From assembly GCA_963204745.1 (NCBI GenBank), contig CAUJHF010000017.1:1-64000 (forward strand): a stretch of DNA of 64,000 nucleotides, read 5' to 3'. Below, piece after piece: positions 42,536 through 50,536 of this stretch. A program made the translations under genes and the position numbers. The first letter of the stretch is position 1. The number at the start of each line of letters is the position of its first letter. Under the pieces are notes generated by a model, which did no database searches, was not told where the DNA came from, and was given only the letters and a program-made list of their open reading frames with translations. Source of the DNA: Pseudomonadota bacterium. Its GTDB lineage: Bacteria; Pseudomonadota; Gammaproteobacteria; Steroidobacterales; GCA-2729495.

Positions 42536-43702
42536 ATGGCGAATGATCCAGGAATTGATCGGCGCCGGCTGATCACCGGCATTACCGGACTTGCGGGCCT
42601 TTCCGTCCTTGACGGTATGTCTACGGTTGCCGCTGCGGCCGGCAATCGCTTGCAGGGGTCCGGAAATGGAGATGTCAGTGTTGCCGCCAACGGCCGTGCC
42701 TATGAGCGCAAGCCCCTGCGGTCTGAGCTTGTCGCCGTAGCTGCCGTGCAGTCGCGGATTCGCGCCGTCGATGGCCAGAAGCCAGGACCGGGGATTCGCG
42801 ACAATCTGGCGCATATGCTGGAGCTGATCGACAAGGTCCAGTTTTTCGGAGGGACCAAGGACCTGCTGTGCTTCCACGAGTTTCCCCTGCAGGGCTGGAA
42901 TCCCTGGGACCGCAAGGAACTGGAACGGCTTGCAATCGAGATTCCGGGGCCGGAAACCGAGGCAATAGCGGCCAGGGCCCGCCAGTACAACTGCTATATC
43001 CAGTTCGGTGCCTACGCGGTAGACAAGGACTGGCCCGGTCACATCCTCAGTCTCACATCGATCATCGGGCCGACCGGTGAACTGGTTGCGCGCGACTGGA
43101 AGGCCCGCAACATCGTTGGCGTTTTTCCGGGTTTTGAGCTGGTTACCACAACGATCTACAACGTGCTGGACCGCTACGTCGAGATGTATGGCGCCGACGC
43201 CGTCATTCCGGTGCATCGCACTGACATCGGCAATCTCGCTACCTCGTCCACACAGATGGAGCCGGAACTGTTCCGTGCGATGGCACTGAAGGGCGCTGAA
43301 GTTCTGCTGCGCACGGCATCAGGTGGCTTTAACGTCGACGATATCCGGATGGTCTCGGCCTACAACCGGGTTTATTCGGTGATCGTCAATAATGCGGTGT
43401 CGCCGGACAATCCCGGCTTCCTGGACGATGCCAACGGCGGCGCCGGCGGCTCGGCAATCCATGGGCCGCGCGGCGAGGCGCTTGCCGAGGCGGATTCGAA
43501 ATTCGAACAGGAGGTTGTGGCCCGGTTGCCGCTTGCAAGCTATCGCCAGACGCACCAGATCCCGGATTTGCATCTGGCGCTCTACCAGCCGGTGTTCGAC
43601 CGCTATCAGCCGCGTCAGGCACCTGGTCTGTTCAGCCGCTATCTGCCTGCTGACCTGAAGGACGCAAAGCGTTTCCTCGATGAGAAGAACAGCTGGCGCT
43701 GA
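42536..43702 (+). CDS. Tat-exported nitrilase-like protein lacking the catalytic Cys
   Basis: 388 residues. The N-terminus has a twin-arginine motif in DRRRLITG followed by a hydrophobic stretch and Ala-rich end (~residue 37), so periplasmic export is likely. The rest is a carbon-nitrogen hydrolase fold: Glu in CFHEFPLQGW and Lys in ARDWKARNI stand at catalytic positions. The nucleophile region reads GNLATSSTQMEPELFR where active members have G-x-x-x-C-Y-D..PE; aligning on PE puts Ser at the Cys position. It may be a binding protein or use other chemistry. It follows the ABM-domain gene. Confidence 0.75.
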   Translation: MANDPGIDRRRLITGITGLAGLSVLDGMSTVAAAAGNRLQGSGNGDVSVAANGRAYERKPLRSELVAVAAVQSRIRAVDGQKPGPGIRDNLAHMLELIDKVQFFGGTKDLLCFHEFPLQGWNPWDRKELERLAIEIPGPETEAIAARARQYNCYIQFGAYAVDKDWPGHILSLTSIIGPTGELVARDWKARNIVGVFPGFELVTTTIYNVLDRYVEMYGADAVIPVHRTDIGNLATSSTQMEPELFRAMALKGAEVLLRTASGGFNVDDIRMVSAYNRVYSVIVNNAVSPDNPGFLDDANGGAGGSAIHGPRGEALAEADSKFEQEVVARLPLASYRQTHQIPDLHLALYQPVFDRYQPRQAPGLFSRYLPADLKDAKRFLDEKNSWR

Positions 43703-43703
43703 A

Positions 43704-43964
43704 TCACTTCAGCAGCGGATGATCCTTCGGCAGCTGGTGGGCGTACCACATGGCGATGCGGTGGCGGAGCGCCTTTTCCGCGACTTGCGCTTCAGGCAGC
43801 GGTGCGATCTTCTTGTCGTGAACCAGAAGCCGGTAGACGTACAGGAGCTTCTCGCTCGCTGAGTCGGTCTTCTCGAAGACGACAGCGCCCCGGTCCTCCG
43901 CATACTTCATGGCAGCTGCCAGGCCAGCCTTGAAGAGTTCGGCTTCGTGTTTCAGCTGATTCAT
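43704..43964 (-). CDS. Short DUF5062-like protein of unknown function
   Basis: 86 residues, mostly helical and charged, with no signal peptide or membrane segment. The sequence (MNQLKHEAELFKAGL, SASEKLLYVYRLLVHDKKI, HQLPKDHPLLK) resembles my recollection of the DUF5062 family of small gammaproteobacterial proteins; I could not search to confirm. It overlaps the upstream CIA30 gene by ATGA, so the two are coupled. Its stop faces the nitrilase-like stop one base away. Confidence 0.6.
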   Translation of the reverse strand: MNQLKHEAELFKAGLAAAMKYAEDRGAVVFEKTDSASEKLLYVYRLLVHDKKIAPLPEAQVAEKALRHRIAMWYAHQLPKDHPLLK

Positions 43965-44599
43965 GCGTAGAGCGAGATCCGGGCGAGGGCGATATCGGCC
44001 TGGAATTCGCGCATCCAGCCGAGGACGGCAATGCGGTTGATGCGGCTGCTGTCCAGTGGAGCCTTGACTCCGTTGGCCTTGAAATCAGTCCACGCAATCC
44101 GTACCTGCTGCCATTCGGGTTTGGCGAAAAACGTATAGCGGTACGACTCGTCGTACCAGCCGCAATCAGCCGTTCGCACATGCACGTTATAGTCCTCGTT
44201 ATTGCCGTAGACCAGCAGCTCCATGCCCTTGTACGCTGATCCGTCGAGTTCGGCGTCTCGGCTGCCGAAATACATCGCCATCTGTATGAACCCGCCGTTG
44301 CTCTCGCGGGTAACCTTGCCGGTGAGTCGCATGCAGTTTGTGCCATCGACGGTTGCCCTGTTTAAGCTGGCATCCGATACGCCGCCCATCACCCGATCGC
44401 TGAATCCGCGCCAGCCCGCGCCGGACAGCACATAAGGCTCGGTGCCGGAGAAATCGCTCAGAATCAGTGCGTCGGACTTGTCATTCACTGGTTTTTCCTC
44501 CTCGCCAGACGCTGCCCTGCAATAGCCGGTCAACGGCAAAAGTCCTGCCGCAATGAGTATGGTGCGTCGATTCAGGCGCATAAGCATGTTCCTGTTCAT
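43961..44599 (-). CDS. CIA30-family protein with export signal
   Basis: 212 residues. An N-terminal signal with paired Arg (LNRRTILIAAGLLPL) is followed by a CIA30/NDUFAF1-type jelly-roll domain: WRGFSDRVMGGVSDASL (~residues 63-79), SNGGFIQMAMYF, and a C-terminal ALARISLYA strand. NDUFAF1 helps assemble respiratory complex I in mitochondria; bacterial members are exported or cytoplasmic proteins of unclear role, so the complex I link is only by homology. In-frame ATGs at 44587 and 44581 are alternative starts. It is coupled to the downstream DUF5062-like gene. Confidence 0.75.
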   Translation of the reverse strand: MNRNMLMRLNRRTILIAAGLLPLTGYCRAASGEEEKPVNDKSDALILSDFSGTEPYVLSGAGWRGFSDRVMGGVSDASLNRATVDGTNCMRLTGKVTRESNGGFIQMAMYFGSRDAELDGSAYKGMELLVYGNNEDYNVHVRTADCGWYDESYRYTFFAKPEWQQVRIAWTDFKANGVKAPLDSSRINRIAVLGWMREFQADIALARISLYA

Positions 44600-44704
44600 C
44601 GCCTGAGGGGAGAATCAGCATACACCTGATCATGCGGCAAGAACCGGCATCAATTGTTGGTAGTGGGCTAGGATAAGGGCGTGATAATTGCAGGGATGTC
44701 AGCC

Positions 44705-45157
44705 ATGGGCATTATTCGTGCTGCCAGTGCCTGGGATGAACACCAGATCAGCCGGTTTCTTGCCGATACCGTAATTCCGCTCAGGCTTGCGTGCGTCGAC
44801 CGCAAGCGCGATCCGCTCGTCTGTTCGCTCTGGTACCTCTATGCGGAAGGCGCGTTCTGGTGCGCAACACGGCAATCTGCGCGTGTGATTGCGTTTCTTG
44901 AAGCAGAACCGCGCTGCGGTTTCGAAGTGGCGCCGGAAACCATGCCCTATCGTGGAGTGCGCGGCCAGGGCAGGGTTTCGCTATCGGCTGAGAAAGGTCC
45001 AGGCCTGTTGCTGCGCCTGGTCGACCGTTATCTTGGCAGCCGCGATTCCGGCTTTGCGTCATGGTTGATCAACAGGTCGGCGGACGAGGTCGCCATCCGC
45101 ATAGAAGCGGACTGGATGACATCATGGGATTTCAGCAAGCGTATGGACAAGCGATGA
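44705..45157 (+). CDS. Pyridoxamine 5'-phosphate oxidase-like flavin/F420-fold protein
   Basis: About 150 residues of split-barrel fold: LACVDRKRDPLVCSLWYLYAEG, WCATRQSARVIAFLEAEPRCGFEV and RGQGRVSL match the general-stress/PNPOx-like group that binds FMN, haem or F420. No membrane segment. Start is uncertain: ATG at 44705 has AGGGA about nine bases ahead; ATG 44696 and GTG 44681 are in frame. It is divergent from the CIA30 gene. Substrate unknown. Confidence 0.7.
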   Translation: MGIIRAASAWDEHQISRFLADTVIPLRLACVDRKRDPLVCSLWYLYAEGAFWCATRQSARVIAFLEAEPRCGFEVAPETMPYRGVRGQGRVSLSAEKGPGLLLRLVDRYLGSRDSGFASWLINRSADEVAIRIEADWMTSWDFSKRMDKR

Positions 45158-45184
45158 ATCCGGTTTGACGATGTGGCCGAAAAC

Positions 45185-45229
45185 ATAAGTACGCCAGCGG
45201 TGATCGCCTGGCCCCTCAGGAGTACTTAT
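45185..45229 (+). promoter_or_regulatory. Inverted repeat covering the ribosome-binding site of the fasciclin gene
   Basis: ATAAGTAC (45185-45192) and GTACTTAT (45222-45229) are perfect 8-base complements, with a further CCAGCG/CGCCTGG pairing inside. The right arm begins at the last base of the AGGAG Shine-Dalgarno (45218-45222) and ends at the base before the ATG. A folded mRNA would occlude translation initiation. Confidence 0.45.
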
Positions 45230-45769
45230 ATGACGTACACAATCCGGAAATCAAAGCCTTTCATGGCGGTAGCGCTGGCCGTCCTGCTGGTTGCTGGCGG
45301 CTACGGAACCGCTGCCAATGCCGGCCAGAGTGCAACTGCAGCGCCTGCCGATCCTGGCAACGTGGTTGAAGTAGCGATTGGTGCCGGCTCATTCAAGACG
45401 CTGGTTGCAGCGATCAAGGCTGCCGACCTAGCCGGTGCTCTGCAGGCCAAAGGCCCGTTTACAGTCTTTGCACCTACCGACGCAGCTTTTGCGGCATTAC
45501 CGCCAGGGACGCTCGATGATCTGCTGATGCCGGCGAACAAGGAAAAGCTCAAGAGCATCCTGCTGTATCACGTCGTGCCGGGCAAAGTCATGTCGGGCGA
45601 TCTCAAGGGCACCATTAATGCAAAAACACTCGAAGGCCAGATGGTCAAGATCGTTGCCAGCGCCACGGGTGTGACAGTTAACGGAGCAAACGTCGTGACT
45701 GCCGATGTTGCTGCGAGCAACGGCGTGATCCATGCGATCAACGCGGTAATACTGCCACCCGCCAAGTAA
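45230..45769 (+). CDS. Exported fasciclin (FAS1)-domain protein
   Basis: 179 residues: a signal peptide (basic MTYTIRKSK, hydrophobic core, cleavage near ANA at ~residue 31) and one FAS1 domain (~45-178) with GPFTVFAPTDAAFAALP (H1 box), LLYHVVPGKV and the H2-like NGVIHAINAVILP. FAS1 proteins act in adhesion at the cell surface or as periplasmic proteins in bacteria. The ATG at 45230 has AGGAG seven bases upstream; an in-frame start 19 codons earlier would bury the signal peptide. A double-hairpin terminator follows. Confidence 0.88.
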   Translation: MTYTIRKSKPFMAVALAVLLVAGGYGTAANAGQSATAAPADPGNVVEVAIGAGSFKTLVAAIKAADLAGALQAKGPFTVFAPTDAAFAALPPGTLDDLLMPANKEKLKSILLYHVVPGKVMSGDLKGTINAKTLEGQMVKIVASATGVTVNGANVVTADVAASNGVIHAINAVILPPAK

Positions 45770-45789
45770 AAATTATCAACGAGTCCTCC

Positions 45790-45841
45790 CTGCCTGGCCC
45801 CCCAGGCAGCGCGGCCGGCTTGTAGCCGGCCGCACCTTTTT
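45790..45841 (+). terminator. Tandem hairpins with T-run after the fasciclin gene
   Basis: Two perfect stems lie end to end: CTGCCTGG / CCAGGCAG (45790-45809, CCCC loop) and GCGGCCGGC / GCCGGCCGC (45811-45833, TTGTA loop). The second is followed by ACCTTTTT, a standard intrinsic terminator, 20 bases after the fasciclin stop. Confidence 0.85.
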
Positions 45842-45893
45842 CAGTTCGGGCAGAAGCAGGGTGGGAGGATGCCTCGACGGACAGCAGGTTTGA

Positions 45894-47405
45894 ATGTCCT
45901 ATACTTTCGCCATGAGCGTTGCGTCTGGCAGACCCATTGATTCAATCCGCGATTACGTCGCAGCGCTCGAGGCGCGGGGCCGTCTGCTGCGCATCGAATC
46001 GATGGATCAGGATCAGTATGAGATCACCGCCTTTGCCTACCGGCTGCTGGAGCGTTTCGGTTCCGAAGCGGCGCCCGGATTTCTGGTCGAACGGGTCAGG
46101 ATCGATGGCCAGTGGCGCGATGGCCCGGTGCTGGCCAATCTTTACGGCAGCTGGCCGGATGAGGCGCTTCTGTTTGGCGTTGCCGCCATCAACGACGATC
46201 AGCACCAGATGTACCGGGCCGTCATCGATACGCTGGTCGGCCAGCTCGATCGCAGCGGAAACTGGCCGAGAATCCCCCCCGTCGTGGTCCCGGCAGCGCA
46301 GGCGCCCTGCAAGGAAGTCGTGCTCACCGGTGATGCGATCGACATAGAGCGCTTTGCCTGGCTGAAGAACAACCCGGGCGATGCAGGCCGCTACATCAAC
46401 ATGGGTTCGGTATTCATGCGTGATCCCGACCTCGGCAGCAACGTCGGTACCTACCGTTGCCAGGTCAAGGGTCCGCGCAAGATCGGCGTGAATCCGGAGC
46501 CTGGCCAGCACGGCTGGCTCCTGTTGCGCGAGATGCAGCAGCGCGGCGACAAAATCGCGAAGGTTGCGATCGCGGTGGCCCCCGACCCGATGACCTTCTG
46601 TGCCAGCAGCACGAAGATGGCCGGATTCAAGGAGGACGAGCTGGAGTTCGTCGGCGGGCTGCGAGGCAGTCCGCTGCCGGTAGTCAAGTGCGAGACCTGC
46701 GATATTTTCGTGCCCGCCCAGTCGGAGTTCATCATTGAAGGCGAGATTCCGCTGGACCAGTTTGAGGCCGAGGGACCCTACGGAGAAATGTACGGTTTTC
46801 AGGGTGCCGCGAAGAAAGAAAACTTCTTCATGAACATCAAGGCGGTGACGCACCGGCGTAACCCCTGGGTACTGAATTCCTTTACCGGCCTGACCTGGGA
46901 CATGCCGAAGGCACCGCAGGTCGCATCGAATTTATTCCTGTACAAGCGTCTGATTCCCGGCCTGACCGGTCTCTATTCCCCGGCTGGCGCCAGCGGCGTG
47001 ATCGTCATCGGTATCCAGAAGCGCTTTCCCGGTCAGGGTATTTCCGCCGGCCAGTACATTGCTGCCAATCCGGCCCTCAACAAGGTGGTCATCGTGGTGG
47101 ACGACGACGTCGACATCATGGACGCCGGCGCCGTGCTCAAGGCGATTGGCGCGCGCTGGCAACCCTCGGCGAGTGTGCTGATTCCGCAGACCCAGATGAT
47201 GATGCCGGACCCCAGTCGGCCCACACCCATGCTGTCCGGCAAGTTCATCATCGATGCCACCCGACAGCTGCCCCAGGAAGGCGGTCCGAAGAGTTGGCCG
47301 GCGCAGAACCGTGATCTGCTAAGCCGGGGTGCTCCAGGGTCCTTTGATCTGGTGGATCAGCGCTGGGATGACTACTTCAAAAACGGGCCGGGCAAGGCAG
47401 GGTGA
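45894..47405 (+). CDS. UbiD-family decarboxylase
   Basis: 503 residues. Prenylated-FMN-dependent (de)carboxylase family. Visible landmarks: NMGSVFMRDP and GVNPEPGQHG in the cofactor/metal region, ELEFVGGLRGSPLPVVKCET, and EAEGPYGEMYGFQG with the catalytic-type Glu. UbiD itself acts on 3-octaprenyl-4-hydroxybenzoate in ubiquinone synthesis, but many paralogues decarboxylate aromatic or unsaturated acids, so I leave the substrate open. No ubiX is seen nearby. ATG at 45894; 45912 is an alternative. It converges on the smr gene with 14 bases between stops. Confidence 0.85.
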   Translation: MSYTFAMSVASGRPIDSIRDYVAALEARGRLLRIESMDQDQYEITAFAYRLLERFGSEAAPGFLVERVRIDGQWRDGPVLANLYGSWPDEALLFGVAAINDDQHQMYRAVIDTLVGQLDRSGNWPRIPPVVVPAAQAPCKEVVLTGDAIDIERFAWLKNNPGDAGRYINMGSVFMRDPDLGSNVGTYRCQVKGPRKIGVNPEPGQHGWLLLREMQQRGDKIAKVAIAVAPDPMTFCASSTKMAGFKEDELEFVGGLRGSPLPVVKCETCDIFVPAQSEFIIEGEIPLDQFEAEGPYGEMYGFQGAAKKENFFMNIKAVTHRRNPWVLNSFTGLTWDMPKAPQVASNLFLYKRLIPGLTGLYSPAGASGVIVIGIQKRFPGQGISAGQYIAANPALNKVVIVVDDDVDIMDAGAVLKAIGARWQPSASVLIPQTQMMMPDPSRPTPMLSGKFIIDATRQLPQEGGPKSWPAQNRDLLSRGAPGSFDLVDQRWDDYFKNGPGKAG

Positions 47406-47419
47406 ACGGGCGGCGGCTT

Positions 47420-47980
47420 TCAACGCGCCAGCAGCACATAAACCGCCCCGGTACCACCGTTGTTCTCAGGTGCCGTGACATAGGCCAGTACCTCATCCCA
47501 CTGCGGCAACCAGGTGACGACCTTGCCCTTGAGCACCGGGCCGCGTGGGCCTGAACGCAGGCCCTTGCCGTGGATGATGCGCACACAGCGGGTGTCGCTC
47601 ATCAGCAACTCACTCATGAACTGTCGGAGCGCCGCACGCGCCTGGCTCGTGTTCATGCCGTGCAGGTCGAGTTCTTCCTGGATGGCATATTTGCCGCGGC
47701 GCAGGTCTTTGAGTACGGAAACGGGTACCCCTTTGCGCCGGAAGCTGATCTCGTCGCCGGCGGAAATAGCCGGTTCAGACGGTCCACCGGCGATAGATTC
47801 TGCCAGTACAGCGCGTTCGTCAGCCTGTTTGAAGCGCGCGCGTGGTGACGGCGGCGGCTTTTTCATGCTGACCCGTCCGCGCACCTTGAGCGGCGTTACC
47901 GGGCCTACCAGTTCACTGAAGGAGAGCTCGGAATCTGGTTTTTTTCCACCGCTGGGGTTCACCGGGGCTCCTCGACTCAT
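47420..47980 (-). CDS. Smr-domain protein (SmrA-like endonuclease family)
   Basis: 186 residues. The N-terminal half is charged and without a recognisable fold; the C-terminal Smr domain (~95-180) has DLHGMNTSQAR and IHGKGLRSGPRGPVLKGKV, the LDxH and HGxG motifs of the stand-alone Smr family related to the MutS2 tail, which includes DNA/RNA nicking nucleases. It diverges from surE with 44 bases between starts. Confidence 0.88.
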   Translation of the reverse strand: MSRGAPVNPSGGKKPDSELSFSELVGPVTPLKVRGRVSMKKPPPSPRARFKQADERAVLAESIAGGPSEPAISAGDEISFRRKGVPVSVLKDLRRGKYAIQEELDLHGMNTSQARAALRQFMSELLMSDTRCVRIIHGKGLRSGPRGPVLKGKVVTWLPQWDEVLAYVTAPENNGGTGAVYVLLAR

Positions 47981-48024
47981 GCACTATGCTTTAGCATTCC
48001 ATTTTCGCACGGCTTTTCACAACA

Positions 48025-48765
48025 ATGCGCTTGCTGCTCAGTAATGACGATGGCTATCTGGCTGATGGCCTGGCCACACTTGCCCTCAGTCTGTCCGATC
48101 TGGCGGAAATCACCATAGTGGCGCCGGATCGCAACCAGAGCGGCGCCAGCCACTCGCTGACCCTGGAAAGCCCGCTGCGGGTCGGCCGGACGCGTGAGGG
48201 CATACATTACGTTAACGGCACCCCGACAGACTGTGTGCATCTGGCGATCACCGGTCTGCTGGAGAATGAGCCGGACATGGTGATCGCCGGCATCAATCAT
48301 GGTGCCAATCTGGGTGACGACGTGCTGTATTCAGGTACGGTGGCAGCGGCGGTCGAGGGACGTTTTCTTGGTCTGCCGGCAATCGCGGTGTCGCTCACCG
48401 GCGAGCACCGTCATTTCGATACGGCGGGACAGGCGATACGCAAATTGTTCCAGCAGCTGACCGCTGCGCCGCTGCCTGCCGACACCATTCTCAATATCAA
48501 TGTACCTGATGTCCCCTGGGCGCAGATCAAGGGCTTTCAGGCTACGCGTCTGGGCTACCGGCACCGTTCCGAGCGTGTTGTGCAGGCGCGTGATCCCAAG
48601 GGCCGGATCATCTACTGGGTCGGGGCGGCTGGAAAAGGCCAGGATGCCGGTCCGGGTACTGACTTCCACGCCATCGAGCACGGCTACGTTTCGGTAACCC
48701 CTTTGCAGCTCGATCTGACGCACAGCTCAAGGATAGAGCTGCTGACCGGATGGTTGCCCAAGTGA
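48025..48765 (+). CDS. surE: 5'/3'-nucleotidase SurE
   Basis: Metal-dependent nucleotidase and exopolyphosphatase used in survival under stress. [13 protein letters not shown] at the N-terminus holds the metal Asp pair, [14 protein letters not shown] and the [10 protein letters not shown] segment follow. 246 residues. Its end overlaps pcm by 16 bases, the usual surE-pcm-nlpD order; truD, which often precedes surE, is absent. Confidence 0.95.
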   Translation: MRLLLSNDDGYLADGLATLALSLSDLAEITIVAPDRNQSGASHSLTLESPLRVGRTREGIHYVNGTPTDCVHLAITGLLENEPDMVIAGINHGANLGDDVLYSGTVAAAVEGRFLGLPAIAVSLTGEHRHFDTAGQAIRKLFQQLTAAPLPADTILNINVPDVPWAQIKGFQATRLGYRHRSERVVQARDPKGRIIYWVGAAGKGQDAGPGTDFHAIEHGYVSVTPLQLDLTHSSRIELLTGWLPK

Positions 48766-49448
48766 ACGGAGAGGCCACAACGCGCGGCATTGGCATGACT
48801 TCGGCCCGCACCCGCGACCGCCTGGTGCAGCGCCTCAGTGAAAATGGCATCACCAATACCGCAGTTCTTGAGCGGATCCGCAGCGTACCGCGCCATCTGT
48901 TTGTCGATGAGGCGCTTGCGAGTCGTGCCTATGAAGACACGGCGCTGCCGATCGGGCAGGGCCAGACCATCTCGCAGCCCTGGGTCGTGGCGGTGATGAC
49001 CCAGGCGCTTTTACCTCCGCCTGGCAGCAGCAGCGCTGTGCCTCCGCTCGGCAAGGTACTTGAAGTGGGTACCGGCTGCGGTTACCAGACCGCCGTGCTG
49101 TCACCCTTCGCGCGGCAGATTTTCACGATCGAGCGACTTGCCGGTATTCAGCGGGCAGCGCGTACCCGTCTCAACGATCTGGGTTTTGGCAATATCCGTT
49201 ACCGGCATGGTGACGGGTTTCAGGGCTGGCCGGGTCAGGCGCCGTTTGACGCGATCCTGGTCGCTGCGGCGCCTGCCGAGGTGCCCGCTGCGTTGCTCGA
49301 ACAGCTCGCCCCCGGCGGGCGACTGGTGATTCCGGTGGGACCTTCCGGTCAGCAGGATCTGCTGCGGGTGACCCGCACGCCCGATGGCCTGCAGCGTGAG
49401 CTGCTGTCGCAGGTTTCCTTTGTGCCGCTTGTCGAAGGTATGGGGTGA
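48750..49448 (+). CDS. pcm: Protein-L-isoaspartate O-methyltransferase
   Basis: Repairs isoaspartyl residues using [35 protein letters not shown] is the family hallmark near residues 47-78; [15 protein letters not shown] is the SAM-binding motif I. 232 residues. Overlaps surE upstream and nlpD downstream, implying coupled translation. Confidence 0.94.
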   Translation: MVAQVNGEATTRGIGMTSARTRDRLVQRLSENGITNTAVLERIRSVPRHLFVDEALASRAYEDTALPIGQGQTISQPWVVAVMTQALLPPPGSSSAVPPLGKVLEVGTGCGYQTAVLSPFARQIFTIERLAGIQRAARTRLNDLGFGNIRYRHGDGFQGWPGQAPFDAILVAAAPAEVPAALLEQLAPGGRLVIPVGPSGQQDLLRVTRTPDGLQRELLSQVSFVPLVEGMG

Positions 49449-50155
49449 CCCGCCAGCTGTTCTGCATCCTGTTCGTGGTGTTGGGGCTGACTGCCTGCGG
49501 CACAGCCGACCGTGGCAGCGGGTCCGCGGGGCGCGGCGTTTCGTCGACCTCCCGTGTGCCGCCCGGTTCACGTCCCGCATTTCATACCGTACGGAACGGT
49601 GAAACCCTGTACTCGATCGCCCGCCGCTACGGTCTGAGCGTGAAGCAGCTCGCGGCCTGGAACAAGCTCGGCGACGGGACGCTCATCTATGTGAATCAGC
49701 GCTTGCGCCTGGCACCGCCGGGCAGTGCCGTATCGTCGTCCGGCACACCGCAACCGGCGGTCGAGGCACCGCCGCGCTGGCAGTGGCCGGTTTCAGGCGA
49801 AGTACTGAGCCGCTACGGTGAATCACCGCTGACCGCTTCGGGCATACAGATCGGCGGCCGGGCGGGCGATCCGGTGCGTGCTGCCGCCGCCGGCCAGGTG
49901 GTGTACTCAGGCAGTGGACTGGTCGGCTATGGCGAGCTGCTGATCATCAAGCACAGTGACAACTGGCTGACTGCCTATGGCTATAACCAGGCGCGACTGG
50001 TTGCGGAAGGCGAGCGGGTGGCGGCCGGACAGCAGATCGCGCGGATGGGCGAGGGGCCGATGCCCGGCGGCAGCAAACGTCGTGCCATGCTGCATTTCGA
50101 GATCCGCCGTATTGGCCAGCCACTGGATCCGCTGACCATGCTGCCGGCACGTTGA
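49445..50155 (+). CDS. nlpD: NlpD-like LysM/LytM lipoprotein, amidase activator
   Basis: 236 residues. Lipoprotein signal with lipobox LTAC (Cys ~residue 18), a LysM peptidoglycan-binding domain (~50-88; HTVRNGETLYSIARRYGLS) and a LytM/M23-type domain (~120-232). The M23 zinc ligands are largely missing: the HxxxD region reads GIQIGGRAGD, and only one His remains in LHFEIRR. This fits NlpD as a non-catalytic activator of AmiC during septum splitting. The start is GTG, overlapping pcm. rpoS, which commonly follows nlpD, is not here. Confidence 0.88.
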   Translation: MTRQLFCILFVVLGLTACGTADRGSGSAGRGVSSTSRVPPGSRPAFHTVRNGETLYSIARRYGLSVKQLAAWNKLGDGTLIYVNQRLRLAPPGSAVSSSGTPQPAVEAPPRWQWPVSGEVLSRYGESPLTASGIQIGGRAGDPVRAAAAGQVVYSGSGLVGYGELLIIKHSDNWLTAYGYNQARLVAEGERVAAGQQIARMGEGPMPGGSKRRAMLHFEIRRIGQPLDPLTMLPAR

Positions 50156-50158
50156 CCA

Positions 50159-50536
50159 TCAGGATGATTCCGGCAGCAGCAAGGCTGCCACGACATGCCG
50201 GCCTTCGCCCAGCAGCAGGTTGTAGGTGCGGCAGGCAGCCGCCGTGCTCATCACTTCGAAGCCAATATCCTGCGACATGATCGCCGTGAGCAGGAAATTA
50301 CTGACGAAGCGGTGTTTGGCGCCGCTGCCGAACAGGATCGTTTCCGGCTGGCCTTCGAGTGCCGCCTGGAAATCTTCCACCTGCATTTCAGCGATTGGCC
50401 GTGGATTCCAGTCCGCAAGGATCCGTTCAGCGCTGACGATCACATGGCCGCGAAAATCGCGACCATTGATCCGCACCATTTCGGTCGTGACCGACTGTAT
50501 ATAATTTCCGGAACCTGGTTCGGCATCGAGTTGCAT
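50159..50536 (-). CDS. Mth938-like (DUF498) domain protein
   Basis: 125 residues with the Mth938-type alpha/beta fold: GHVIVSAERILADWNP, ETILFGSGAKHRF and GFEVMSTAAACRTYNLLLGEGRHVVAALLLP are typical. A human homologue (NDUFAF3) helps assemble complex I; the bacterial role is unknown. Its ATG overlaps the recJ ATG head to head by two bases; a shorter start at Met20 would remove the overlap. Confidence 0.85.
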   Translation of the reverse strand: MQLDAEPGSGNYIQSVTTEMVRINGRDFRGHVIVSAERILADWNPRPIAEMQVEDFQAALEGQPETILFGSGAKHRFVSNFLLTAIMSQDIGFEVMSTAAACRTYNLLLGEGRHVVAALLLPESS

